From Perkinsus olseni (Eukaryota; Perkinsozoa; Perkinsida; Perkinsidae), in NCBI GenBank assembly GCA_013115135.1, contig JABANP010000154.1, positions 40,392-104,391 of the forward strand: a DNA stretch of 64,000 nucleotides. Direction: 5' to 3'. Below, piece after piece: positions 52,069 to 63,098 of this stretch (its first letter is position 1; the number at the start of each line of letters is the position of its first letter). The position numbers were made by a program, and so were the translations under genes. Below the pieces are notes generated by a model. It did not search any database. It saw only the letters and a program-made list of their open reading frames with translations, and was not told where the DNA came from.

Positions 52069-54298
52069 ATGGTCGAGTCTCTGACTAAGCAGCTGGAGCA
52101 TGTCCTTCACGACAAGACTCTCTTCAACACCCTCATCCAACAAGCCTTCATCAAATGCTGTAGCTCATCATCAGAAGAGCACATCGGCCCTACGCTCAGG
52201 AGGGTCAACTTTCCCCAAGTCAGGGTTAGTTGCCTTCGAGGCCCAGACCAGGCTCCCTTCCTAGGTATCGAATATCATCGAGAACCTTCTGAAAGCCAGC
52301 GGAGCGACGCACGTTAGGTTCAATGAAGTGTAGGTCTGACTCGTCTTTCATCTGCCAGCAGTGTGGTAGTCTTAGACACGACATATGGCGGCGACACTGC
52401 GACCCTGTCACCAGCGACATGGATGAACAACTCTTCTCGAAGTTCGTGCGGAGCATGTTCCGCGATATCAGAGAGACAACGACGAAGAAGTCCAATGCAA
52501 GCAAAAGCGTGGCTGCCTGTCAACGTCTACGCTTTGTTCTCCAGCCCGCTGCGAGCCGAAAAAGCGAGCTGGTTGAAGAGATTCCGGGCACAGCCTCCAC
52601 GACTTCCATTGAAGAATCCCCAGTTCTCTCCACCAGCACCCCATCGAGGTAGCCTTTGACCGCGCTTACTTGTACTGGCGTACAAGAGGCTTGTACTTGT
52701 ACTGAGTCTGTGGCGAGCTTTCATCATCAGGCCATACATACCCTTCCCACGAGCCCAAGACGACTGGCTTTCGGAGTTCTTCTTCAAGGACCTCGGGTCG
52801 AGGCCTCGCCCGGTACCCCGAGAAATCGAGCTTGAGGAACCCCTGCCACTCGCGACGTTCCACGAGGACATTGACTCGGCCCTATCCTACGCTTATGCCC
52901 TGGTCTCCGCTATATTGGCGAGGCAGGGACCGTTGGTTATCCAGGAGATACCTGGTGTGATGCAACATGATGGTCCCTCACCCCGGAGCTCAGTCAGTGT
53001 GAACTTGTCCCCAATGGCGAGCCGACGGTGTTGCCCAGGGACTTTCTCGGACCCTCCTTCGCCAACGCTCTCGCTGTTGTCCAAACCTTACCAAACTTTC
53101 CCGAAATCCTGTTCCCTCGGGAAGGTTGGGACCCGGAGCTGAGAAAGTTGGGCGTGCACATCTTGCGCATCGGTGGTAAATACGCTGTACTTCCTGGACT
53201 GCGAGCGCCCTCGAGGGACCCCCTAAGCATGCGAAGTGAGGAGGGCCTCCACCTCTGGCCGGCCCTTTGCGGGCAGGCTCTCATCGCCCTCGTCGGGAGT
53301 ATACCTTTCTTGAGGCTGAGCTTAACAGACGATATTCTCCGCGATCTTTCCGACTCCTTGTGGGTAGAGAGGACCGAGGTAACTGGTGAGGAGTGGCTGG
53401 GGCGTCTCGAAAGAAACCTGGCAGTGGAGGACACTGCAGTACTCGCATGCACGCTCTTGCCCGACGAAAGTGGCTCCCTGGGCCGAACGACGACCAAATC
53501 TACTTCATCACGAGCATCGAGTCTGACAGGATAGGGCTCTCCTCTGCGTTAAAAGCCGTGCACCATAGTCCTATCCCACCGACGGCTCTCACTGGAATCG
53601 ACGCGTCCAACTTCAGCGAAACATTCGACTCGATCGTCACAGTCCGCAGCCTCCCATCAGAAACCCGGAAGTGGTCTTTCCATGGTCGTTTCACGAGCGA
53701 CACCAGCGGGGGCACTCCTATCCCCGTCCGCCAGACCGTTCCCGGTGAGCCGGCCATCATCACCCTCTCACCTCGGGACGTTCGAAGGGCTTCTTTCTAG
53801 GCTCCACCGAGTCCTGGGCAAGAAACCCCACGTTCATAGTCCAATTCCCTCCTGACAGCAGTGGAGACCACAGAGATCATGGTTACGTTTACGCAACTTC
53901 CAACCCGAGGGTGCCCAGGGGAACGACTCGAAGAGGTGGGTGAAGGGAGAAAAGTGACATAGCGTTAATTGCTGCCAGCCTCATGGAACTTTTCTAGTTA
54001 GAGCAAGTCGAAAAAGCAGCGACCGCTATAGGTTAGGTGGTGCTCGCAGGTGCGTGTAGGCCATTTCTCCTTGGAGGCCGCCGCCGCTCATTTCACTATT
54101 CGTGTGTCCTCGTCAGCTCTTCGTCTGTTTAACGCGACTTGATTCGCCCGAGCAACCTCTTGAGAGGTTCGAGAAAGACAGGATACATCGAGGGGGAGGG
54201 ATGTCCCGATTGAGGAGAGGCCGTCACGTTGCATTCCACGCACTTGAGGTTCCTGCTTCTGGATGCTATGCCGTGGTGAGTTGTAAGCTCGGGTGAAG
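52069..54298 (+). CDS. Calpain-like protein, probably catalytically inactive
   Basis: The N-terminal part (from MVESLTKQLEHVLHDKTLFN, 52069) is helical with EF-hand-like flavour (DMDEQLFSKFVRSMFRDIRE, 52420). From 52730: RAQDDWLSEFFFKDLGSRPR, then LPRDFLGPSFANALAVVQTL (53028), ILRIGGKYAVLPGLRAPSRD and LHLWPALCGQALIALVGS. These mirror the calpain protease core (GDCWF helix; V.VDD.LP; ELW..LLEKA.AKL.GS). The active-site GDCWF position reads GPSFA here, and no GHAY or NPWG motif is found. Calpain domain III follows: FSETFDSIVTVRSLPSETRK with GRFTSDTSGG (53620-53720), WARNPTFIVQFPPD (53815), EIMVTFTQLPTRGCPGERLE (53876), and FVCLTRLDSPEQPLERFEKD (54120). Exon borders are partly uncertain; one frame change near 53500 needs an intron. 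Confidence 0.55.
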
Positions 54299-55895
54299 TC
54301 AGCAATGAGTGAGCCCTCTCGGGTGAATCCCCAGGCCTACTGCCTACTCGAAACTCAAGACCGGCGGCGGTCAGCGCTGCCAATTCAGCCGCGGTCATTG
54401 CTCAGTCTTATCGATCTACTTCAGGTTCCGTCCACATGGTCAACCGGTGTGAGTATAGAGTACCAAATAACTATCATGTGCCTCTCCGATCATCTGTGTG
54501 CTGAGATCGTGCCGGACGTTCGGCCTCTCAGAAACTTCGTACCCGCTACCCGGTCAGAAGATGTTTAATTGCTAAGGATATGAGTTGTTGGGTTCAGAGT
54601 GGCTGGGGGAAGGACGCAAGGGCCCCGTGGGCTGCCTCGGACCTCCGCAGCGGATGCCAAGCATCCAGCGAGGCAGCGGGCATGCCTACTCGATCATGCC
54701 TCTGAGCTGAGCCGCGAGTGCGCAAAACCAAGGGGCGTTAGAGATTTGAGCCGTCGCTCCAGCCAGTGATGGCACAGTCAGAAGGATCCAGAATCATCCA
54801 CGTTAGATGACTACATAACTTTTGGCGATCAGATGCCGTTGAGGAGTTCAGAGTGAGTCGTGAGGACTCCCGCTAGAGCCGTTGCCTCGAGGTTGGCGTT
54901 AGGAGAAACTCTTCATGTGCTCACAGAAAACTTGGCGCAAAACAAAAAACACAAGGCATGAAAGCGCGGGTTGAACTGGTAACGCGTGCTTCTCGGTGTG
55001 GCGCTTCGAGGGCACACGTTCCCTGCGAACCCCTTTGCACCTCCTAGGTCAGAAGTGGAGAAACGCTCGCGCGATCTGCATGGTCGATGCAGATAGAGGC
55101 GATAAGATGAACAGAGTTGAACTTTCGCTTTCACAAGGATGGCGCCTCTCACAGGCTGCTGGAGAAGTGACCGACGAGGTTGCCGCAATCCGTGACGGTG
55201 GCTTAGTCCTTCTCAGGTACCATGCCAACTGTGAGTAAGGAAAACCCTCTCTACTTGAACAGGGTCTGAGAGTCCCAAAGGCTCTTTGAAGAGCACAAGT
55301 CGCCTGTACCACTCGGTGACGTGATTTCACCGACATCGTCACCATGAGAGTATTCGAACAGGGTCTATCTTGAACTTGTAGGACTTGACTAGTCGTTTTC
55401 GCTCCTTAAAGGCCCGGAGTAGCGGTGCTACCTCGGATGCTGATGATCGAGGCGATTGTGCATGGATGAAGTGGAGGCATGATCTGCAGTCCTGAGGGAG
55501 TAGAAGTCCGGCCGGACGCTTTTCCTGTCACGCTCACTGTCTCCCTGCTGTCTCCCGACGGTCATTCGAAGTGTGTCATTTTATCATCTATCGGGACTTT
55601 CGCTGGTGAAGTTGCACTGCCACCGGTTTCCTTCAGCATGTAACCATCATCAATCATCGCTCGCTTACTCCTAAGGGCCCCGCCGAACATCCGCAATTCC
55701 GTTCTGTTGCTGAATAGTGACGTAAAGTTCACGCGTTCGAGGTGACTCGGACAATGTGACACGATCGATTATCTGATTGTTGTGAACAAGCCAAAGCTTT
55801 GAGATGGGTCTTTGTTTGCCGTCTATCGGTTTCACTCGTCGAGTCCAAGCCCATCGGATGAGAGAGCTTCTACACTTTGTCTCGACCCTCAACAC
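54299..55895. other. No gene firmly supported
   Basis: May include 3' exons of the calpain-like gene up to about 54570 and a short orphan frame at 55080-55238. No recognisable motif. Confidence 0.35.
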
Positions 55896-56090
55896 ATGAA
55901 GTACACCCGCTGCCTGTTCTTCATCCTCCTTTCTCTCGTCGTTGCCCTCCCCGTCGTGCACGGGGTGGTAGAAGGGGAATCGGAAAGTTCTCCTCTAAGA
56001 AAGCTCCCCAGCCAGTGGTGCTGGGGCTGCATATGGTGCCCTCACACGTGCGTGCATACCAAAGACGACTTATGCTATTGCGGTAGATGA
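55896..56090 (+). CDS. Short secreted Cys-rich peptide C
   Basis: 64 residues. Signal peptide MKYTRCLFFILLSLVVALPV, a spacer with acidic residues then SPLRKLPSQ, and the cluster WCWGCIWCPHTC, seven residues and CYC before the terminal GR and stop. Pattern C-x2-C-x2-C-x3-C-x7-C-x-C, aligning with peptides A and B. It is on the plus strand, opposite to A and B. No introns. The extracellular location is predicted; three disulfides are possible. Function unknown. Confidence 0.78.
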   Translation: MKYTRCLFFILLSLVVALPVVHGVVEGESESSPLRKLPSQWCWGCIWCPHTCVHTKDDLCYCGR

Positions 56091-57037
56091 TTGCGGCTGT
56101 GATTACGGGAGGTGAACGAAGCTTCGCATTTTTCACGTACTCAGATGACGGCTCACTGCTAACATTCATCTCAGGTGAGACTGCAAGCTTAGAAGTGTTA
56201 TGAATCGTCGCTAAGCTCAACGGCGTCATTCACTGCCCTGGCTTTCGAGTCTATCAGCGAGTCAGAAATTTCACAGTCATCTGTTCTCGGCTGAGGCTAC
56301 ATCTGCGAGGCTGCTTCATAGCCCGCCTTAAGTCTGCTTGCATGAGCAGCATTCGCAATTTTTACTTCTTTTAGTCGCCCATTTATATAAGTAATAGATT
56401 CCGTAAAGGAAGCGGCTGGCGTAGTGGAAGCCAGTGGGAGTTAAACTTTTACCCTTTTGTCAAGGGCACAAACATCGTACTCAACTCAACATCCTCCATT
56501 GATCAACTACGTTTTGCGTTTGCAGTGTCACGGCTGATGAGGTGACGTGGGCCACGTCACGTGGCCCATAGCTCATGAGTGGCATTCGACTCGAAGAACG
56601 AACCGTCGTTGGCATTGACCGGATCGGTCACATATCAGCCTGTTTTATGCGGTCTGAATTGCTCGTCGGCACCGGACGAACAAAGCGGCAATGAACCCCC
56701 GATCCGCTGGGTAGGCGTACAGCAGGATGTGACACTGAGTGCGGTACCCCGTGTTACTCAACATCTCCGATCACTACTGGAGGAACCATGTTTAGTGTCC
56801 TACTGGTTGCGTTTCGTTCACATCGGTTCTCGATGATGTTAATTTCGTGCCCAATATCAGCTGACAACGAGACGGGTATAGCGTATGATCAGTGTCACGT
56901 GGCGAACTGGCTGAACTCTGGGGCGTGGCATCACCGTTCGGAATCAGTCTTTTCGGCCACTGAGTTGAACACTAATCCAAAGTGTGATAGAAATCACTCA
57001 ATTTCACATGCTCATGCTAGCTGTACGACAAGATTAT
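56091..57037. other. Intergenic between convergent genes
   Basis: No supported gene. A 56540-56572 patch contains a self-complementary GGGCCACGTCACGTGGCCC-type palindrome. Confidence 0.4.
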
Positions 57038-60030
57038 TCATAATCTCAAATAGCTTCGCGCCTTGTCCAAGATGTCTCGTCGTATCCGAGGGTAATGCTC
57101 ATCAAGGGCCAATACCTAGATACACTAGATGATGGCGATGATGGAACTCGGTTACCTTGTGGCAAATGCGGATGGAATCCACGTATCGCCTTGCCTTGAG
57201 GAAGTTGAAGGCGAGTCGGTAGCCCACGGCTGCCCGGCGCTCGCAGAACAATTCCCAAGCCTTCTGATAGTGTCTGATACTCACAAACACCTCCTCATGT
57301 GCATTTCACCTCCTCTCACAAGGCAGCGTCTTTATAGGCCTGTTCTTTCTCGTAGATCAAACCGAGCAGCTCCCATGCTCGACCACACGACTGATTCTGA
57401 TCTCTCGCTTGCACGCACAGCTTCGTTGCTAGATCGTACCTAGATACGGTGAAATGCAACAATTCTTTTCGCCGAGCGAAGACTCGATACCGACGGAGTC
57501 CCTCACTTGCCACTTGATATATAGAGGTCCGCCAAGAGCAGCCACGCCTTCTCGAAGTCTTCAGCGAAGTCAGGATTGTATCTTGAATATCATGCCCGAA
57601 TGGTCAGATGGCCACCAAGGGCCGTTGATGCTCACGAGTTCACGGCAAACTCGCAGATCCTTTTGAGTTGATTCCGAGCCTTCGAGTTCTGTTTCGACAG
57701 CACCAGTCCTTGGGAGGTCGCCAGTAAGGCGAGAACGTAGGCTCTCGATTCGTTGAACCTTTACAGGGAGAGAACAGCATACGATTGAACGGTCGATGAG
57801 CCGTACAAGGCCATGAGGTCGTTGAGCGCCGCATCTACTGTCGCCTTGTTCCGCGTTAGAAGGTCAGCCTGGCTCCTCAGAACCCTTAGCTTCGGGTTCC
57901 ACCCCTGCCTTCCCCGCTCAGCGAGTTCACGGCAGAGGTCCTTAGCCTCTGCAATGTTCGTCATTACCGGGCTGCCAGTGGGATCGAGGCCCTGCTTAGT
58001 GATCATACCAAGCCGACGCCGACCTCGGCTGACCTCGAGGCTACAGCCATCACTCGCGTCAGGGAAAAGATAAATCTCAATCATGTGCATGATAGCGTCA
58101 CCACGATACTCGACGTCCTTCCTCGAGGCGTTGAACTCCACGATGGCCTCCTACCACAACAATCGTAAATAATCCGGCGATTCGTAGCCGAAGCGCTCTG
58201 CTACAGGGTGTTCCACTTCGATACGCACATTACTGAAACTAGTATATCTGAGCGTCTATTGAGTGCCTCGATATTTCTGTATGGTATTCCATATGTATTT
58301 ACGATGTATTGATAATAGCTAATCGATCGGCCGTTTCACTGTGGGTACATATCGATCAGAAACACCCTGTAAAGCGGGATGCCTCTCGGTGCTCATGCCA
58401 GACTATTCCGGACTACTCCAATAAACTCTCAAAAGGCCAATTAAAGGAGCTCACCTGCGGTTGGTTGAGCCATCTAGACAGCATCCCTCGACAGAACCTG
58501 AATGATAATCATAGCGGAGCGGTGACGGCTTGAGACGGGCATGCCTGAGGCCAGGAGGGGCATCTGCTCCCTTGGGGATGCTATTGGCGGCCTTCTCGAG
58601 GTACTTCGGGCCCAGATGCGCTAGCCTGTAATAATCAGGAGCTGATGCTCGTGAGGCTGAGGAGCACCACCTCCCTGTCTTCCGCAGTAGGAGTAGCAGT
58701 TGGCCGAGGGCCTTGAAGTTGGACGGGTCTTTATCGAGCATCTCCTTGTAGTGCCCAACGACTGCTTTGAACCTGCCACGGACGAGTGAGCATCAGAGGG
58801 ACCAGAGGCGTGTCCTCTACTCGTCTGTGGCCTCGATCGGAACGCCCTCCTCAGTGGAGTACCCTGAGGATGCCGCCAGTGCCTTCTGAGCCTTGGAGGC
58901 CATCACCGAGGCCAGCATCATGTCTGACAGAGCGGACGTGGTTTCTAAGCTTCGAAGGCTTACCCCACCTGCATCCTCGTGGCCCTTGTCAACCCGCAAC
59001 AACGCCCTCAGCGTCCTCTCACAGGAGTCGATCTCGCCCCGGGACAAGCGGAGGCGCGCGAGTGCCATGAGGGCGTCCTCTGAAGGCCGAACTGGGTATC
59101 CAGCCGCAGAGGGTACAGAGGCTACCCTTCCCTTCATCAAACTCCAGGGCGGTGGTGTACTGCCCAACGGCAGCATCGAAGTTGTGTTCGCGATGCTCAA
59201 GATAGCAACCTAAGGAACCAATATGCCAAGCCTTCTTCGGCCTCCGATTGCTGAACCACTAAAAGCTTGGGAGTTTCAACTCATCTCGGAACCATTCTTG
59301 TTCGGTCGCCTTAACAACTCGACGGCCGAGCGGCAGACTTACCAAGTTGATAATGCACGTCCCCGGCAAACTTCTTGAGAGTCATCACGTCGGCGTCCTC
59401 GTCGTCACCGGTGCCCGACTTCTTCCCCACGACGACCCCCACGGCAGCGAGGGCCTTAACAGCCAATTCCTTGGCTTCCTTCAGGGCGTCCAGAGACCTA
59501 GTCCGCACGACCGAGGCGATACGAAGCGAACAGAGTTGTCATTCGGGCAGCCGTACTGCGGTATCAACTGCCCAGCTCTCGCGGCATCTTGGCCTGGTAC
59601 CTGAGAGAGCGGGCACTTAGCGAGACCCCCCTCGCTGTGACGTACCCGAGAGTCATGATGCTTCTGATGGGCCTCGGAGAGCAGGAGGTAGCTTCGTATT
59701 CTGACCAAGTGAACGGATGTCGGCGGCCGATGATAGCGGTGGCCTACCTGTCCGTCACTTGGTCCACCGCTGCCTCGTCGTGCGGCACCGCCAAGTGCCT
59801 GTGGATCTCCTGGATGCAATCCTGATAGCGACTCAGGTCCAGACAAAGGCGAGCTAGATCCCTGCGCAAATCAGAACACCTGCACGAACACGGCGCTCCA
59901 TTGCAGGCAAGGGCAGAGAGACCTCACGTTGCAGCCGGTACTGAGTCAGCACGCTTCAACGCGGCCTTGTAATAATCAATAGCCTTCTCGTAGTCATGGA
60001 TCTGAGCATCACACGGAAAGCATGCTGATA
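57038..60030 (-). CDS. TTC21B: IFT139/TTC21B-like TPR protein, C-terminal part
   Basis: Tetratricopeptide protein of the intraflagellar transport complex A. Exons on the minus strand include HDYEKAIDYYKAALKRADSV (59990), DLARLCLDLSRYQDCIQEIH (59850), YLLLSEAHQKHHDSR (59680), SLDALKEAKELAVKALAAVG (59480) with DDEDADVMTLKKFAGDVHYQ, and ALMALARLRLSRGEIDSCER (59070). More C-terminal exons include GDAIMHMIEIYLFPDASDGC (58110), AWELLGLIYEKEQAYKDAAL (57370), AVGYRLAFNFLKARRYVDSI (57220) and a last exon VLALDEHYPRIRRDILDKAR (stop 57038). The YEKEQAYKDAA and AFN.LK...++.+AI.ICH.VL motifs are diagnostic of the TTC21 C-terminus. The N-terminal half is not found: 60.1-61.2 kb has only a possible short exon (SCPSLAVELLEMLVTSPKEV) next to a CT-rich tract. 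Confidence 0.82.
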
Positions 60031-61266
60031 ACAGCGGACGACCCCGAAGTTCGGGTTCGGTTGGTGGCATTAAAGTGGTCTAGTGGGGAGAATGGGTGGT
60101 CGACACGCAGTCGGGCTGGGAGAAAAGGTTGTCCCAGAAAAGGGGGAAAAGAAAAGAGAAAAGGAGAGGGAGAAGAGGATTTTAGAAGGGAGAAAGGAAG
60201 GAAAGAGAGAGGTTTCCGTGGATCTGCATTTTTCGTCTCCTGTGGGGCTCTCGGCGAGTATGAGAACTTCTTTAGGGCTAGTCACGAGCATCTCCAAGAG
60301 CTCAACTGCCAGGGATGGGCAGCTCGAAGCTTCGCTGACATGTGCCGTGTAGACCATATCGATCGATAGGATGGCTAGAGGTGTCAGATAGACTAGTCTT
60401 ACAATGTCAAAGGCTCTGTAGATGGATCGTGTGCGTAGCCTACAATGTAGGCAACGAATGAGGAGACTCGAAGGTTTCGCGCAGTCTCCAGGTGACTTGC
60501 ATGTTGGCCATGAGACATGGCGGTACTCGAGCAAGTGAGTCTAGTGGGCCCAGAGTGACAAGTCGGACCCAACTCAAGCCTCCTGTTCGGCTTACGATAA
60601 CCACTGTCCAACAGTCCAAATTGAACTGTCCAATCACCCCCGCCGTACGCCAGGTCGCCCGGGCACACTGTCCCACGACAGGGTTGGTAAAAGGCGGACT
60701 ACCCGTAGGTGACCACGGTGGTCAATGCGAACGGTGGTCGGCCGGACTACAGCCCTGGTGCTGATCGGATGATCAGTGTCTGGCCGAAGATATAAAAAAC
60801 TCTATTTAACACTATCTTGAGACTCTCGAGATAGCACATCGATGAACGAGCGAATGACTCATCAGTCGAGTGACTCGACTCGAGTCTAGAGCACTCTGAA
60901 CTGCCCACAGCGCTTCCGTGTGTTAGTGGTGACGTCGCTGAAGAGAGCGAGAGGTTATCGATTTCACTGGCATAGTCGTAGCAGAGGTTGCGACAAGTGT
61001 TGTCGACTCGCCTGGGGCGAGCGGGACTTTGTTCCTCGAGCGGTGGTCCAATTTCCACCGTCTCCCCTGTGGAACACAACAGCTTTATTGAGGCGGAATA
61101 ATAATGCCTATACTGCACATGTGAGGGGCCCTTGAACTATGGGCTAAAATGTAGGCCAAATATCACACAATCGTCGCCACACCCCTCAAATGTCGTCGTC
61201 ATCATTGACTCCGCTTTGATCTTTAATTGCAGATATTTTTATTACATTGACTACTAACCGTCGGAA
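60031..61266. other. Upstream of IFT139 / family X pair
   Basis: Contains an approximately 120-nt purine-rich tract at 60110-60215 (CT-rich on the minus strand) that looks intronic and a possible IFT139 exon. Otherwise nothing is recognised. The last 200 bp should hold the promoter of family X member 3. Confidence 0.35.
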
Positions 61267-62064
61267 ATGCCTTCGATACGCCCCCCTAGTAGGAGGCTGA
61301 TTCTCCACCTGTACTTGGCTACCTCACTACGCCTCGTCTACGCAAGCCAGGGCCTCCCACCCCTCACTAGCACATACCTAATCCTGAAAGACAACACTGT
61401 TGGTTGCTTCTATAGCAAAGGCACAGCCGCCCAGCTCAATCGAGAGTCGCTGGAATTGAGGGTTCGACACGATGCCCTGCTACCCCGGACTGTGAACATC
61501 GTTTGTCCCGGGGCTGATGGCGTGAACGCGTTCTCTAGCAAATAGTAAGATGCTACTACCGCTGGAGTTGTCTGTCAAGCAATGCCTTTTCCTTGTAGTT
61601 CCGGCCCTGGGAATCTCCTCAAGGAATACAATCGCGGTTATCCACGTCAGAATTCCAAGGTCTTGTTCAAGTTTAGAAACACTCCCGTCCCGGGCACTGG
61701 CTCGGACCTCCTTAGAAAGATCGATAAGTCGACTTATAGGAATCCACTGTACAACCTGACCTTGGTCGTCGCTAAGTTGAATATGTCTCCTACGACTACC
61801 ACAGTGAGACTCCGGGATGACGAGCTAAAAGCTATGGGAGAAAGAGGACTGGAGGTGACTGAAGAATTAAACAAGGTCTGTTCCACTGCGAGAGACGCTA
61901 CAGAGGGGAAGTTCGGTTCATTCGGAACGCTCTGTGCTGAGGTTCGCAGAAGCTCTGAATACGCCCTTCATAAGGCCCAGGATGTGGGGTGGCGAATCGA
62001 AAAGACTTGGTATGGCTATACTGAGATATCCTTTCGACCTCTGCCATTGAGTTTGATCCGGTAG
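61267..62064 (+). CDS. Family X member 3, orphan secreted protein, intact
   Basis: Exons 61267-61544 and 61599-62064 with a 54-nt GT-AG intron in phase 2; 247 residues, fully open. The N-terminus (LILHLYLATSLRLVYASQG) looks like a signal peptide. Module 1 (about 30-95): LPPLTSTYLILKDN, GCFY, then VNIVCPG.DGVNAFSS. A linker SGPGNLLKEYNRGYP and PVPGTGSDLL follow. Module 2 (about 165-235) is alpha-helical with LNKVC and FGTLCAEVRRSS, that is, two Cys 18 apart. Four conserved Cys suggest two disulfides. It is the best-preserved copy with a clear secretion signal and is closest to member 1. Function unknown; no known domain recognised. Confidence 0.82.
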
Positions 62065-62270
62065 TCATAGTAAACGTATGATGTAGAAGGCTAAACCAAT
62101 TCGGACCAGTTAATTGATGACCATAATCATGGTCATAGTAGTGCTGTTGTTCTTGCCAAAAGCTCTCTTGTTGTGTGCGATATTGGACCGGTCATGGTTA
62201 TAGAGTGGAAAGCAGCGGACACTGGGCACAATGATTGTTCTATTCAGTGTGGAGACTGTTAAACTCACAA

Positions 62271-63098
62271 ATGGCAGTTAAACGGCTATTCATTGCAGCT
62301 GCAACTTTGAAGAAAGCCTTGAACCCCTATAACTGGTTTTCCCAACCCGTCCACGATCCGACCTTCCCTCCACTCACAGGTCAAAAGCTTCTGATAGACC
62401 AGGGCAATGGTGCTGCTTGCTATTATGGTTGGGGAGAGCTCGATCAGCCGTATCGCCAATCCTTGTCAGTAGAAGCTGACTGGTTTACGGGTCTTCGAAC
62501 TGCAAAAATCGTTTGTCCGCGCGATGGTACCCGGAAGGCTTTCTCCAGTACATTGTAAGCCATTGCTGTGATAACTCAGTAGTTTTACTTTTCTCTCCTC
62601 TTCAGTGCGTGGTTTGATGGAAAGAATGCACTCAAAGAATATAATCTAAATTACCCCTACGCTACGACTAAGTCTTCATTTGTATTCAAAGAACCGCCAC
62701 TGGACGATACTGGCACGGACCCACTTGCAGCGATCGACAAGAAAGCTTTCTACGGGAGCCTTACTATGCTCTACAACAAAGCTACTAAGTTGGGTTTGAA
62801 GGGGTTTTCTGAAGACCAGAAGAACTACATGGCGGAACACCTGGAGGATCTTGGACAGCACGGTGAAGACGCGGCGAACGAGCTGAGGGTTATCTGTGTG
62901 GGCATTCGGGCGACTTTGATGGAGAAGCTTGAGACGTTCGATAATCTATGCGATGAAGTTCGCGATAGTTCCGAAAAGGCTGTCGAATACGCCGAGCTAG
63001 CAGGCCGTCGTTTGGAGGAGAAGGACGGTCAAACAGTGATCACCCGTGACTCGAAAAAATTAGGCGAATCGAAAAGGTTGCGTGAGGTGAGGACGTAA
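62271..63098 (+). CDS. Family X member 4, orphan protein, intact
   Basis: Exons 62271-62554 and 62606-63098 with a 51-nt intron at the same position and phase as in member 3; 258 residues. It starts MAVKRLFIAAATLKKALNPY and continues NWFSQPV, then module 1 (FPPLTGQKLLI, GAACYYGWGE, PYRQSLSVE, KIVCPRDGTRKAFSS). WFDGKNALKEYN, GTDPLAAIDK, and module 2 (EHLEDLGQHGEDAANELRVI then C, FDNLCDEVRDSSEKA, GRRLEEKDGQTVITRD) follow. A signal peptide is weaker than in member 3. It lies 206 bp downstream of member 3 in head-to-tail orientation. Closest to member 2. Function unknown. Confidence 0.82.
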
